NCBI RefSeq assembly: GCF_048773025.1
Contig: NW_027413960.1
Span: forward strand, 1,491,945 to 1,555,944
Direction: 5' to 3'
Origin: Camelus bactrianus
Lineage: Eukaryota > Chordata > Mammalia > Artiodactyla > Camelidae
DNA: 64,000 nucleotides
Both the position numbers and the translations under genes were made by a program. Each line of letters opens with the position of its first letter. The first letter of the stretch is position 1. The notes under the pieces are model-generated. The model was not told the DNA's origin. It ran no database searches and saw only the letters and a program-made list of their open reading frames with translations. This document shows positions 24,361 to 35,270 of this stretch, piece after piece.

Positions 24361-27300
24361 CAGTTTTCACTGTAAAACCGAGTTGGAGCTAGTACCTCCC
24401 CATATATATGTACGGAGTGGAGTTTGCAACTGAAGAGAAAGTTTGTGTTCCCAACAAGCTAGGTGAAGGACGGCTTTCAGACACACTAATCTCTCAGAAC
24501 TGAGCATGAGGGGAGAGCTTCGTTCATCTAGCACAAAGGGAACGGGTTGCAGCTGAAACTTTTACTCTGCTTTCTCAGTCTGTTTCCTAGTGCCGGTTTG
24601 AAGTTCCTGCAGTTTTCACTGTAAAACCGAGTTGGAGCTAGTACCTCCCCATATATATGTATGGAGTGGAGTTTGCAACTGAAGAGAAACTTTGTGTTCC
24701 CCACAAGCTAGGTGAAGGACGGCTTTCACACACACTTATCTCTCAGAACTGAGCATGTGGAGAGACGTTCGTTCATCTAGCAACAAGGGAACGGGTTGCA
24801 GGAGAAAATTTTACTCTGGTTTCTCAGTCTGTTTCCTAGTGCCTGTTTGAAGTTCCTGCAGTTTTCACTGTAAAACCGAGTTGGAGCTAGTACCTACCCA
24901 TATGTATGTATGGAGTGGAGTTAGCAACTGAAAAGAAACATTGTGTACCCAACAACCTAGATGAAAGACGGCTTTCACACACACTTGTCTCTCAGAACTG
25001 AGCATGTGAAGAGACCTTCGTTCATCTAGCAAAAGAGAACAGGTTGCAGGAGAAACTTTTACTCTGGTTTCTCAGTCTGTTTCCTAGTGCCGGTTTGAAG
25101 TTCCTGCACAATTCACTGTAAATTCGAGTTTGAGCTAGTACCTCCCCATATATATGTATGGAGTGGAATTTGCAACTGAAGAGAAACTTTGTGTTCCCAA
25201 CAACCTAGGTGAAGGACGGCTTTCACACACACTTATCTCTCAGATCTGAGCATGTGGAGAGAGGTTCGTTCATTTAGCACAAAGGGAACGGATAGCAGGA
25301 GAAATTTTACTCTGTTTCTTAGTCTGTTTCTTAGTGCCGGTTCGAATTTCATGCAGTTTTCACTGTAAAACCGAGTTGGAGCTAGTACCTCCCCATATAT
25401 ATGTATGGACTGGATTTTGCAACTGAAGAGAAACTTTGTGTTCCCAACATGCTAGGGGAAGAACGGCTTTCACACACACATATCTCTCAGAACTGAGCAT
25501 GTGGAGAGACGTTCGTTCATCTAACACAAAGGGAACGGGTGGCAGGTGAAACTTTTCTCATGTTTCTCAGTCTGTTTCCTAGTGCCGGTTTGAAGTTCCT
25601 GCAGTTTTCACTGTAAAACCGAGTTGGAGCTAGTACCTCCCCATATATATGTATGGAGTGGAGTTTGCAACTGAAGAGAAACTTTGTGTTCCCAACAAGC
25701 TAGGTGAAGGACGGCTTTCACACACACATATCTCTCAGAACTGAGCATGTGGAGAGACGTTCGTTCATCTAGCACAAATGGAACGGGTGGCAGGTGAAAC
25801 TTTTCTCAGGTTTCTCAGTCTGTTTCCTAGTGCCGGTTTGAAATTCCTGCAGGTTTCACTGTAAAACCGAGTTGGAGCTAGTACCCCCCATATATATGTA
25901 TGGAGTGGAGTTTGCAACTGAAAAGAAACTTTGTATTCCCAACTAGCTATGTGAAGGACGGCTTTCACACACACATATCTCTCAGAATTGAGCATGTGGA
26001 GAGACGTTCGTTCATCTAGCACAAAGGGAACGGGTTGCAGGGGAAACTTTTACTCTGGTTTCTCAGTCTGTTTCCTAGTGCCGGTTTGAAGTTCCTGCAG
26101 TTTTCACTGTAAAACCGAGTTGGAGCTAGTACCTCCCCATATATATGTATGGAGTGAAGTTTGCAACTGAAAAAACTTTGTGTTCCCAACAAGCTAGGTG
26201 AAGGGCGGCTTTCACACTCACATATCTCTCAGAACTGAGCATGTGGAGAGACGTTCGTTCATCTAGCACAAAGGGAACGGGTTGCAGGAGAAACTTTTCT
26301 ATGGTTTCTCAGTCTGTTTCCTAGTGCCGGTTTGAAGTTCCTGCAGTTTTCACTATAAATCCGAGTTTTAGCTTGTACTTCCCATATATATGTATAGAGT
26401 GGAGTTGGCAACTGAAGAGAAACTTTGTGTTCCCAAAAAGCAATGTGAAGGACTGCTTTCACACACACATATCTCTCAGATCTGAGCATGTGGAGAGACG
26501 TTCGTTCATCTTGCACAAAGGGAACGGTTAGCAGGAGAAACTTTTCTCAGATTTCTCAGTCTGTTTCCTAGTGCCGGTTTGAAGTTCCTGCAGTTTTCAC
26601 TGTAAAATCGAGTTGGAGCTAGAACCTCCCCATATATATGTACGGAGTGGAGTTTGCAACTGAAAAGAAACTTTGTGTTCCCAACAAGCTAGGTGAAGGT
26701 CGGCTTTCACACACACTTATCTCTCAGACCTGAGCATGTGGAGAGACGTTCGTTCATCTCGCACAAATGGAACGGGTTGCAGGAGAAACTTTTACTCTTG
26801 TTTCTCAGTCTGTTTCCTAGTGCCGGTTGGAAGTTCCTGCAGTTTTCACTGTAATACCGAGTTGGAGCTAGTACCTCCCCATATATATGTATGGACTGGA
26901 GTTTGCAACTGAAGAGAAACTTTGTGTTCCCAACTAGCTAGGAGAAGGACGGCTTTCACACACACTTACCTCTCAGAACTGAGCATGTGGAGAGAGGTTC
27001 GTTCATCTAGCACTAAGGGAACGGGTTGCAGGAGAAACTTTTACTCTGCTTTCTCAGTCTGTTTCCTAGTGCCGGTTTGAAGTTCCTGCAGTTTTCACTG
27101 TAAAATCGAGTTGGAGCTAGAACCTCCCCATATATATGTACGGAGTGGAGTTTGCAACTGAAAAGAAACTTTGTGTTCCCAACAAGCTAGGTGAAGTACG
27201 GCTTTCACACACACTTATCTCTCAGAACTGAGCATGTGGAGAGACGTTCGTTCATCTAGCACAAATGGAACGGGTTGCAGGAGAAACTTTTACTCTTGTT

Positions 27301-28080
27301 TCTCAGTCTGTTTCCTAGTGCCGGTTGGAAGTTCCTGCAGTTTTCACTGTAATACCGAGTTGGAGCTAGTACCTCCCCATATATATGTATGGACTGGAGT
27401 TTGCAACTGAAGAGAAACTTTGTGTTCCCAACAAGCTAGGAGAAAGACGGCTTTCACACACACTTATCTCTCAGAACTGAGCATGTGGAGAGAGGTTCGT
27501 TCATCTAGCATAAAAGGAACGGGTTGCAGGAGAAACTTTTTCTCTGGTTTCTCAGTCTGTTTCCTAGTGCCAGTTTGAAGTTCCTGCAGTTTTCACTGTA
27601 AAACCGAGTTGGAGCTTGTACCTCCCCATATATATGTATGGAGTGGAGTTTGCAACTGAAGAGAAACTTTGTGTTCCCAACAATGTAGGTGAAGGACGGC
27701 TTTCACACACACTTATCACTCAGAACTGAGCATGTGGAGAGACGTTCGTTCATTTAGCACTAAGGGAAAGGGATGCAGGAGAAACTTTTACACTGCTTTC
27801 TCAGTCTGTTTCCTAGTGCCGGTTTGAAGTTCCTGCAGTTTTCACTGTAAAACCGAGTTGGAGCTAATACCTCCCCATATATATGTATGGATTGGAGTTT
27901 GCAACTGAAAAGAAACTTTGTGTTCCCAACAAGCTAGGTGAAGGACAGCTTTCACACACACATATCTCACAAAACTGAGCATGTGGAGAGACGTTCGTTC
28001 ATCTAGCACAAAGGGAACGGGTGGCAGGAGAAACTTTTACTCTGGTTTCTCAGTCTGTTTCCTAGTGCCGGTTAGAGTTT
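24360..28080 (+). repeat. Higher-order unit E, copy 1 (15 monomers, about 3.72 kb)
   Basis: Diagnostic variants recur 3724 bp and later 3972 bp downstream. They include cggctttcagacacac (24471 and 28195), cccatatgtatgtatgg (about 24898 and 28621), the aattcactgtaaattcgag monomer (25111 and 28835), the 4-bp deletion monomer (26167 and 30139), the variant gtaaatccgagttttagc (about 26356 and 30328) and gtaaaatcgagttggagc (about 26601 and 30573). Confidence 0.9.
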
Positions 28081-31000
28081 CCTGCAGTTTTCACTGTAAA
28101 ACCGAGTTGGAGCTAGTACATCCCCATATATATGTACGGAGTGGAGTTTGCAACTGAAGAGAAAGTTTGTGTTCCCAACAAGCTAGGTGAAGGACGGCTT
28201 TCAGACACACTAATCTCTCAGAACTGAGCATGAGGGGAGAGGTTCGTTCATCTAGCACAAAGGGAACGGGTTGCAGCTGAAACTTTTACTCTGCTTTCTC
28301 AGTCTGTTTCCTAGTGCCGGTTTGAAGTTCCTGCAGTTTTCACTGTAAAACCGAGTTGGAGCTAGTACCTCCCCATATATATGTATGGAGTGGAGTTTGC
28401 AACTGAAGAGAAACTTTGTGTTCCCCACAAGCTAGGTGAAGGACGGCTTTCACACACACTTATCTCTCAGAACTGAGCATGTGGAGAGACGTTCGTTCAT
28501 CTAGCAACAAGGGAACGGGTTGCAGGAGAAAATTTTACTCTGGTTTCTCAGTCTGTTTCCTAGTGCCCGTTTGAAGTTCCTGCAGTTTTCACTGTAAAAC
28601 CGAGTTGGAGCTAGTACCTACCCATATGTATGTATGGAGTGGAGTTATCAACTGAAAAGAAAAATTGTGTACCCAACAACCTAGGTGAAGGACGGCTTTC
28701 ACACACACTTGTCTCTCAGAACTGAGCATGTGAAGAGACCTTCGTTCATCTAGCAAAAGAGAACAGGTTGCAGGAGAAACTTTTACTCTGGTTTCTCAGT
28801 CTGTTTCCTAGTGCCGGTTTGAAGTTCCTGCAGAATTCACTGTAAATTCGAGTTTGAGCTAGTACCTCCCCATATATATGTATGGAATGGAATTTGCAAC
28901 TGAAGAGAAACTTTGTGTTCCCAACAACCTAGGTGAAGGACGGCTTTCACACACACTTATCTCTCAGATCTGAGCATGTGGAGAGAGGTTCGTTCATTTA
29001 GCACAAAGGGAACGGATAGCAGGAGAAATTTTACTCTGTTTCTTAGTCTGTTTCTTAGTGCCGGTTCGAATTTCATGCAGTTTTCACTGTAAAACCGAGT
29101 TGGAGCTAGTAACTCCCCATATATATGTATGGACTGGATTTTGCAACTGAAGAGAAACTTTGTGTTCCCAACATGCTAGGGGAAGAACGGCTTTCACACA
29201 CACATATCTCTCAGAACTGAGCATGTGGAGAGACGTTCGTTCATCTAACACAAAGGGAACGGGTGGCAGGTGAAACTTTTCTCATGTTTCTCAGTCTGTT
29301 TCCTAGTGCCGGTTTCAAGTTCCTGCAGGTTTCACTGTAAAACCGAGTTGGAGCTAGTACCCCCCATATATATGTATGGAGTGGAGTTTGCAACTGAAGA
29401 GAAACTTTGTGTTCCCAACAAGCTAGTTGAAGGATGGCTTTCACACACACTTATCTCTCAGAACTGAGCATGTGGAGAGAGGTTCGTTCATCTAGCACAA
29501 AGGGAACGGGTTGCAGGAGAAACTTTTACTCTGCTTTCTCAGTCTGTTTCCTAGTGCCGGTTTGAAGTTCCTGCAGTTTTCACTGTAAAACCGAGTTGGA
29601 GCTAGTACCTCCCCATATATATGTATGGAGTGGAGTTTGCAACTGAAGAGAAACTTTGTGTTCCCAACAAGCTAGGTGAAGGACGGCTTTCACACACACA
29701 TATCTCTCAGAACTGAGCATGTGGAGAGACGTTCGTTCATCTAGCACAAATGGAACGGGTGGCAGGTGAAACTTTTCTCAGGTTTCTCAGTCTGTTTCCT
29801 AGTGCCGGTTTGAAATTCCTGCAGGTTTCACTGTAAAACCGAGTTGGAGCTAGTACCCCCCATATATATGTATGGAGTGGAGTTTGCAACTGAAAAGAAA
29901 CTTTGTATTCCCAACTAGCTATGTGAAGGACGGCTTTCACACACACATATCTCTCAGAATTGAGCATGTGGAGAGACGTTCGTTCATCTAGCACAAAGGG
30001 AACGGGTTGCAGGGGAAACTTTTACTCTGGTTTCTCAGTCTGTTTCCTAGTGCCGGTTTGAAGTTCCTGCAGTTTTCACTGTAAAACCGAGTTGGAGCTA
30101 GTACCTCCCCATATATATGTATGGAGTGAAGTTTGCAACTGAAAAAACTTTGTGTTCCCAACAAGCTAGGTGAAGGGCGGCTTTCACACTCACATATCTC
30201 TCAGAACTGAGCATGTGGAGAGACGTTCGTTCATCTAGCACAAAGGGAACGGGTTGCAGTAGAAACTTTTCTATGGTTTCTCAGTCTGTTTCCTAGTGCC
30301 GGTTTGAAGTTCCTGCAGTTTTCACTATAAATCCGAGTTTTAGCTTGTACTTCCCATATATATGTATAGAGTGGAGTTGGCAACTGAAGAGAAACTTTGT
30401 GTTCCCAAAAAGCAATGTGAAGGACTGCTTTCACACACACATATCTCTCAGATCTGAGCATGTGGAGAGACGTTCGTTCATCTTGCACAAAGGGAACGGT
30501 TAGCAGGAGAAACTTTTCTCAGATTTCTCAGTCTGTTTCCTAGTGCCGGTTTGAAGTTCCTGCAGTTTTCACTGTAAAATCGAGTTGGAGCTAGAACCTC
30601 CCCATATATATGTACGGAGTGGAGTTTGCAACTGAAAAGAAACTTTGTGTTCCCAACAAGCTAGGTGAAGGTCGGCTTTCACACACACTTATCTCTCAGA
30701 CCTGAGCATGTGGAGAGACGTTCGTTCAACTCGCACAAATGGAACGGGTTGCAGGAGAAACTTTTACTCTTGTTTCTCAGTCTGTTTCCTAGTGCCGGTT
30801 GGAAGTTCCTGCAGTTTTCACTGTAATACCGAGTTGGAGCTAGTACCTCCCCATATATATGTATGGACTGGAGTTTGCAACTGAAGAGAAACTTTGTGTT
30901 CCCAACTAGCTAGGAGAAGGACGGCTTTCACACACACTTACCTCTCAGAACTGAGCATGTGGAGAGAGGTTCGTTCATCTAGCACTAAGGGAACGGGTTG

Positions 31001-32000
31001 CAGGAGAAACTTTTACTCTGCTTTCTCAGTCTGTTTCCTAGTGCCGGTTTGAAGTTCCTGCAGTTTTCACTGTAAAATCGAGTTGGAGCTAGAACCTCCC
31101 CATATATATGTACGGAGTGGAGTTTGCAACTGAAAAGAAACTTTGTGTTCCCAACAAGCTAGGTGAAGTACGGCTTTCACACACACTTATCTCTCAGAAC
31201 TGAGCATGTGGAGAGACGTTCGTTCATCTAGCACAAATGGAACGGGTTGCAGGAGAAACTTTTACTCTTGTTTCTCAGTCTGTTTCCTAGTGCCGGTTGG
31301 AAGTTCCTGCAGTTTTCACTGTAATACCGAGTTGGAGCTAGTACCTCCCCATATATATGTATGGACTGGAGTTTGCAACTGAAGAGAAACTTTGTGTTCC
31401 CAACAAGCTAGGAGAAAGACGGCTTTCACACACACTTATCTCTCAGAACTGAGCATGTGGAGAGAGGTTCGTTCATCTAGCATAAAAGGAACGGGTTGCA
31501 GGAGAAACTTTTTCTCTGGTTTCTCAGTCTGTTTCCTAGTGCCAGTTTGAAGATCCTGCAGTTTTCACTGTAAAACCGAGTAGGAGCTTGTACCTCCCCA
31601 TATATATGTATGGAGTGGAGTTTGCAACTGAAGAGAAACTTTGTGTTCCCAACAATGTAGGTGAAGGACGGCTTTCACACACACTTATCACTCAGAACTG
31701 AGCATGTGGAGAGACGTTCGTTCATCTAGCACTAAGGGAACGGGATGCAGGAGAAACTTTTACACTGCTTTCTCAGTCTGTTTCCTAGTGCCGGTTTGAA
31801 GTTCCTGCAGTTTTCACTGTAAAACCGAGTTGGAGCTAATACCTCCCCATATATATGTATGGATTGGAGTTTGCAACTGAAAAGAAACTTTGTGTTCCCA
31901 ACAAGCTAGGTGAAGGACAGCTTTCACACACACATATCTCTCAGAACTGAGCATGTGGAGAGACGTTCGTTCATCTAGCACAAAGGGAACGGGTGGCAGG
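28080..32000 (+). repeat. Higher-order unit E, copy 2 (16 monomers)
   Basis: This copy starts exactly where copy 1 ends. The joining monomer is a hybrid: its beginning carries the ggttagagtttcctgc variant (28070), otherwise at 24097, while its gtacggagtgg part matches 24411. One extra monomer at about 29.32-29.57 kb (carrying ggtttcaagttcctg and gaaggatggc) shifts the offset from 3724 to 3972. Matching ends at about 32.0 kb. Copies differ by only scattered bases. Confidence 0.9.
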
Positions 32001-32800
32001 AGAAACTTTTCTCAGGTTTCACAGTCTGTTTCCTAGGGCCGGTTTGAAGTTCCTGCAGGTTTCACTGTAAAACCGAGTTGGAGCTAGTACCTCCCCATAT
32101 ATATGTATGGATTGGAGTTTGCACCTGAAGAGAAACTTTGTGTTCCCAACAAGCTAGGTGAAGGACGGCTTTCACACACACTAATCTCTCAGAACTGAGC
32201 ATGTGGAGAGAGGTTCGTTCATCTAGCATTAAGGGAACGGGTTGCAGGAGAAATTTTTACTCGGCTTTCTCAGTCTGTTTCCTAGTGCCGGTTTGAAGTT
32301 CCTGCAGTTTTCACTGTAAAACCGTGTTGGAGCTAGTACCTCCCCATATATATGTATGGAGTGGAGTTTGCAACTGAAAAGAAACTTTGTGTTCCCAACA
32401 AGCTAGGTGAAGGACAGCTTTCACACACACATATCTCTCAGAACTGAGCATGTGGAGAGACGTTCGTTCATCTAGCACAAAGGGAACGGGTGGCAGGAGA
32501 AACTTTTCTCAGGTTTCTCAGTCTGTTTCCTAGTGCCGGTTTGAAGTTCCTGCAGGTTTCACTGTAAAACCGAGTTGGAGCTAGTACCTCCCCATATATA
32601 TGTATGGATTGAAGTTTGCAACTGAAGAGAAACTTTGTGTTCCCAACAAGCTAGGTGAAGGACGGCTTTCACACACACTAATCTCTCAGAACTGAGCATG
32701 TGGAGAGAGGTTCGTTCATCTAGCACAAAGGGAACGGGTTGCAGGAGAAACTTTTACTCTGCTTTCTCAGTCTGTTTCCTAGAGCCGCTTTGAACTTCCT
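31810..32800 (+). repeat. Two-monomer (dimer) sub-array, about 497 bp, 2 copies
   Basis: Two alternating monomer types repeat as a pair. Type one has gaaggacagctttc and gggtggcaggagaaac with ttctcagg. Type two has gcaggtttcactg, atggattg, ctaatctctcag and ctgctttctcag. The gacagc marker lies at about 31916 and 32413, 497 bp apart. The same dimer is found at 43.73-44.72 kb, and a single copy lies near 41.25-41.75 kb. Confidence 0.78.
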
Positions 32801-34240
32801 GCAGTTTTCACTGTAAAACCGAGTTGGAGCTAGTACCTCCCCATATATATGTATGGAGTGGAGTTTGCAACTGAAGAGAAACTTTGTGTTCCCCACAAGC
32901 TAAGTCAAGGACGGCTTTCAAACACACTTATCTCTCAGAACTGAGCATGTGGAGAGACGTTCGTTCATCTAGCACAAAGGGAACGGGTTGCAGGAGAAAC
33001 TTTTACTCTGGTTTCTCAGTCTGTTTCCTAGTGCCGGTTTGAAGTTCCTGCAGTTTTCACTGTAAAACGGAGTTGGAGCTAGTACCTCCCCTTATATATG
33101 TATGGAGTGGATTTTGCAACTGAAGAGAAACTTTGTGTTCCCAACAAGCTAGGTGAAGTACGGCTTTCACACACAATTATCTCTCAGAACTGAGCATGTG
33201 GAGAGACGTTCGTTAATCTAGCACAAAGGGAACGGGTTGCAGGAGAAACTTTTACTCTGGTTTCTCAGTCTGTTTCCTAGAGCCTCTTTGAAGTTCCTGC
33301 AGTTTTCACTGTAAAACCGAGTTGGAGCTAGTACCTCCCCATATATATGTATGGAGTGGAGTTTGCAACTGAAAAGAAACTTTGTGTTCCCAACAAGCTA
33401 GGTGAAGGGCGGCTTTCACACACACTTATCTCTCAGAACTGAGCATGTGGAGAGACGTTCGTTCATCTAGCACAAAGGGAACGGGTTGCAGGAGAAATTT
33501 TTACTCTGGTTTCTCAGTCTGTTTCCTAGTGCCGGTTTGAAGTTCCTGCAGTTTTCATTGTAAAACCGAGTTGGAGCTAGTACCCCCCCATATATATGTA
33601 TGGAGTGGAGTTTGCAACTGAAAAGAAACTTTGTGTTCCCAACAAGCTAGGAGAAGGACGGATTTCACACACACTTATCTCTCAGAACTGAGCATGTGAA
33701 GAGACCTTCGTTCATCTAGCAAAAATGGAACTGGTTGCATGAGAAACTTTTACTCTGGTCTCTCAGTCTGTTTCCTAGTGCCGGTTTGAAGTTCCTGCAG
33801 TTTTCACTATAAAACCGAGTTTTAGCTTGTAGCTACCCATATATATGTATTGAGTGGAGTTGGCAACTGAAGAGAAACTTTGTGTTCCCAAAAAGCTAGG
33901 TGAAGAACGGCTTTCACACACACATATCTCTCAGAACTGAGCATGTGGAGAGACGTTCGTTCATCTAGCACAAATGGAACGGGTGGCAGGTGAAACTTTT
34001 CTCAGGTTTCTCAGTCTGTTTCCTAGTGCCGGTTTGAAGTTCCTGCAGTTTTCACTGTAAAACCGTGTTGGAGCTAGTACCTACCCATATATATGTATGG
34101 AGTGGAGTTTGCAACTGAAAAGAAACTTTGTGTTCCCAACAAGCTAGGTGAAGGACAGCTTTCACACACACATATCTCTCAGAACTGAGCATGTGGAGAG
34201 ACGTTCGTTCATCTAGCACAAAGGGAACGGGTGGCAGGAG
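32750..34240 (+). repeat. Higher-order unit F, copy 1 (6 monomers, about 1.49 kb)
   Basis: Variant tags agccgctttgaacttcctg (32783; next at 34276), gtaaaacggagttgg (33062 and about 34555) and agcctctttgaag (33281 and 34774) are all about 1493 bp apart. The aattatctctcag monomer lies between them in both copies. Copy 2 begins where copy 1 ends. Confidence 0.83.
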
Positions 34241-35270
34241 AAACTTTTACTCTGCTTTCTCAGTCTGTTTCCTAGAGCCGCTTTGAACTTCCTGCAGTTT
34301 TCACTGTAAAACCGAGTTGGAGCTAGTACCTCCCCATATATATGTATGGAGTGGAGTTTGCAACTGAAGAGAAACTTTGTGTTCCCCACAAGCTAGGTCA
34401 AGGACGGCTTTCAAACACACTTATCTCTCAGAACTGAGCATGTGGAGAGACGTTCGTTCATCTAGCACAAAGGGAACGAGTTGCAGTGGAAACTTTTACT
34501 CTGGTTTCTCAGTCTGTTTCCTAGTGCCGGTTTGAAGTTCCTGCAGTTTTCACTGTAAAACGGAGTTGGAGCTAGTACCTCCCCATATATATGTATGGAG
34601 TGGAGTTGGCAACTGAAGAGACACTTTGTGTTCCCAACAAGCTAGGTGAAGTACGGCTTTCACAGACAATTATCTCTCAGAACTGAGCATGTGGAGAGAC
34701 GTTCGTTAATCTAGCACAAAGGGAACGGGTTGCAGGAGAAACTTTTACTCTGGTTTCTCAGTCTGTTTCCTAGAGCCTCTTTGAAGTTCCTGCAGTTTTC
34801 ACTATAAAACCGAGTTGGAGCTAGTACCTCCCCATATATATGTATGGAGTGGAGTTTGCAACTGAAAAGAAACTTTGTGTTCCCAACAAGCTAGGTGAAG
34901 GGAGGCTTTCACACACACTTATCTCTCAGAACTGAGCATGTGGAGAGACGTTCGTTCATCTAGCACAAAGGGAACGTGTTGCAGGAGAAATTTTTACTCT
35001 GGTCTCTCAGTCTGTTTCCTAGTGCCGGTTTGAAGTTCCTGCAGTTTTCACTATAAAACCGAGTTTTAGCTTGTAGCTACCCATATATATGTATTGAGTG
35101 GAGTTGGCAACTGAAGAGAAACTTTGTGTTCCCAAAAAGCTAGGTGAAGGACGGCTTTCACACACACATATCTCTCAGAACTGAGCATGTGGAGAGACGT
35201 TCGTTCATCTAGCACAAAGGGAACGGGTGGCAGGTGAAACTTTTCTCAGGTTTCTCAGTCTGTTTCCTAG
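34240..35270 (+). repeat. Higher-order unit F, copy 2 (about 4 monomers plus junction)
   Basis: This copy matches 32.75-33.5 kb at offset 1493 and then 33.75-34.03 kb at offset 1244. One monomer of copy 1 (about 33.5-33.75 kb, with ttcattgtaaaaccg and gacggatttcac) is therefore missing. The variant ttgtagctacccatat is at 33828 and 35072. Matching ends at about 35.27 kb. Confidence 0.82.

Noticed and set aside
25765-26516. Repeated 85-codon frames that look like a conserved peptide family (also at 29737-30488, 36943-37200 and 40915-41172)
   Set aside because: Their similarity follows from the DNA-level duplications at 3972 bp. Changes fall equally at all codon positions by eye, so nothing suggests selection on a protein.
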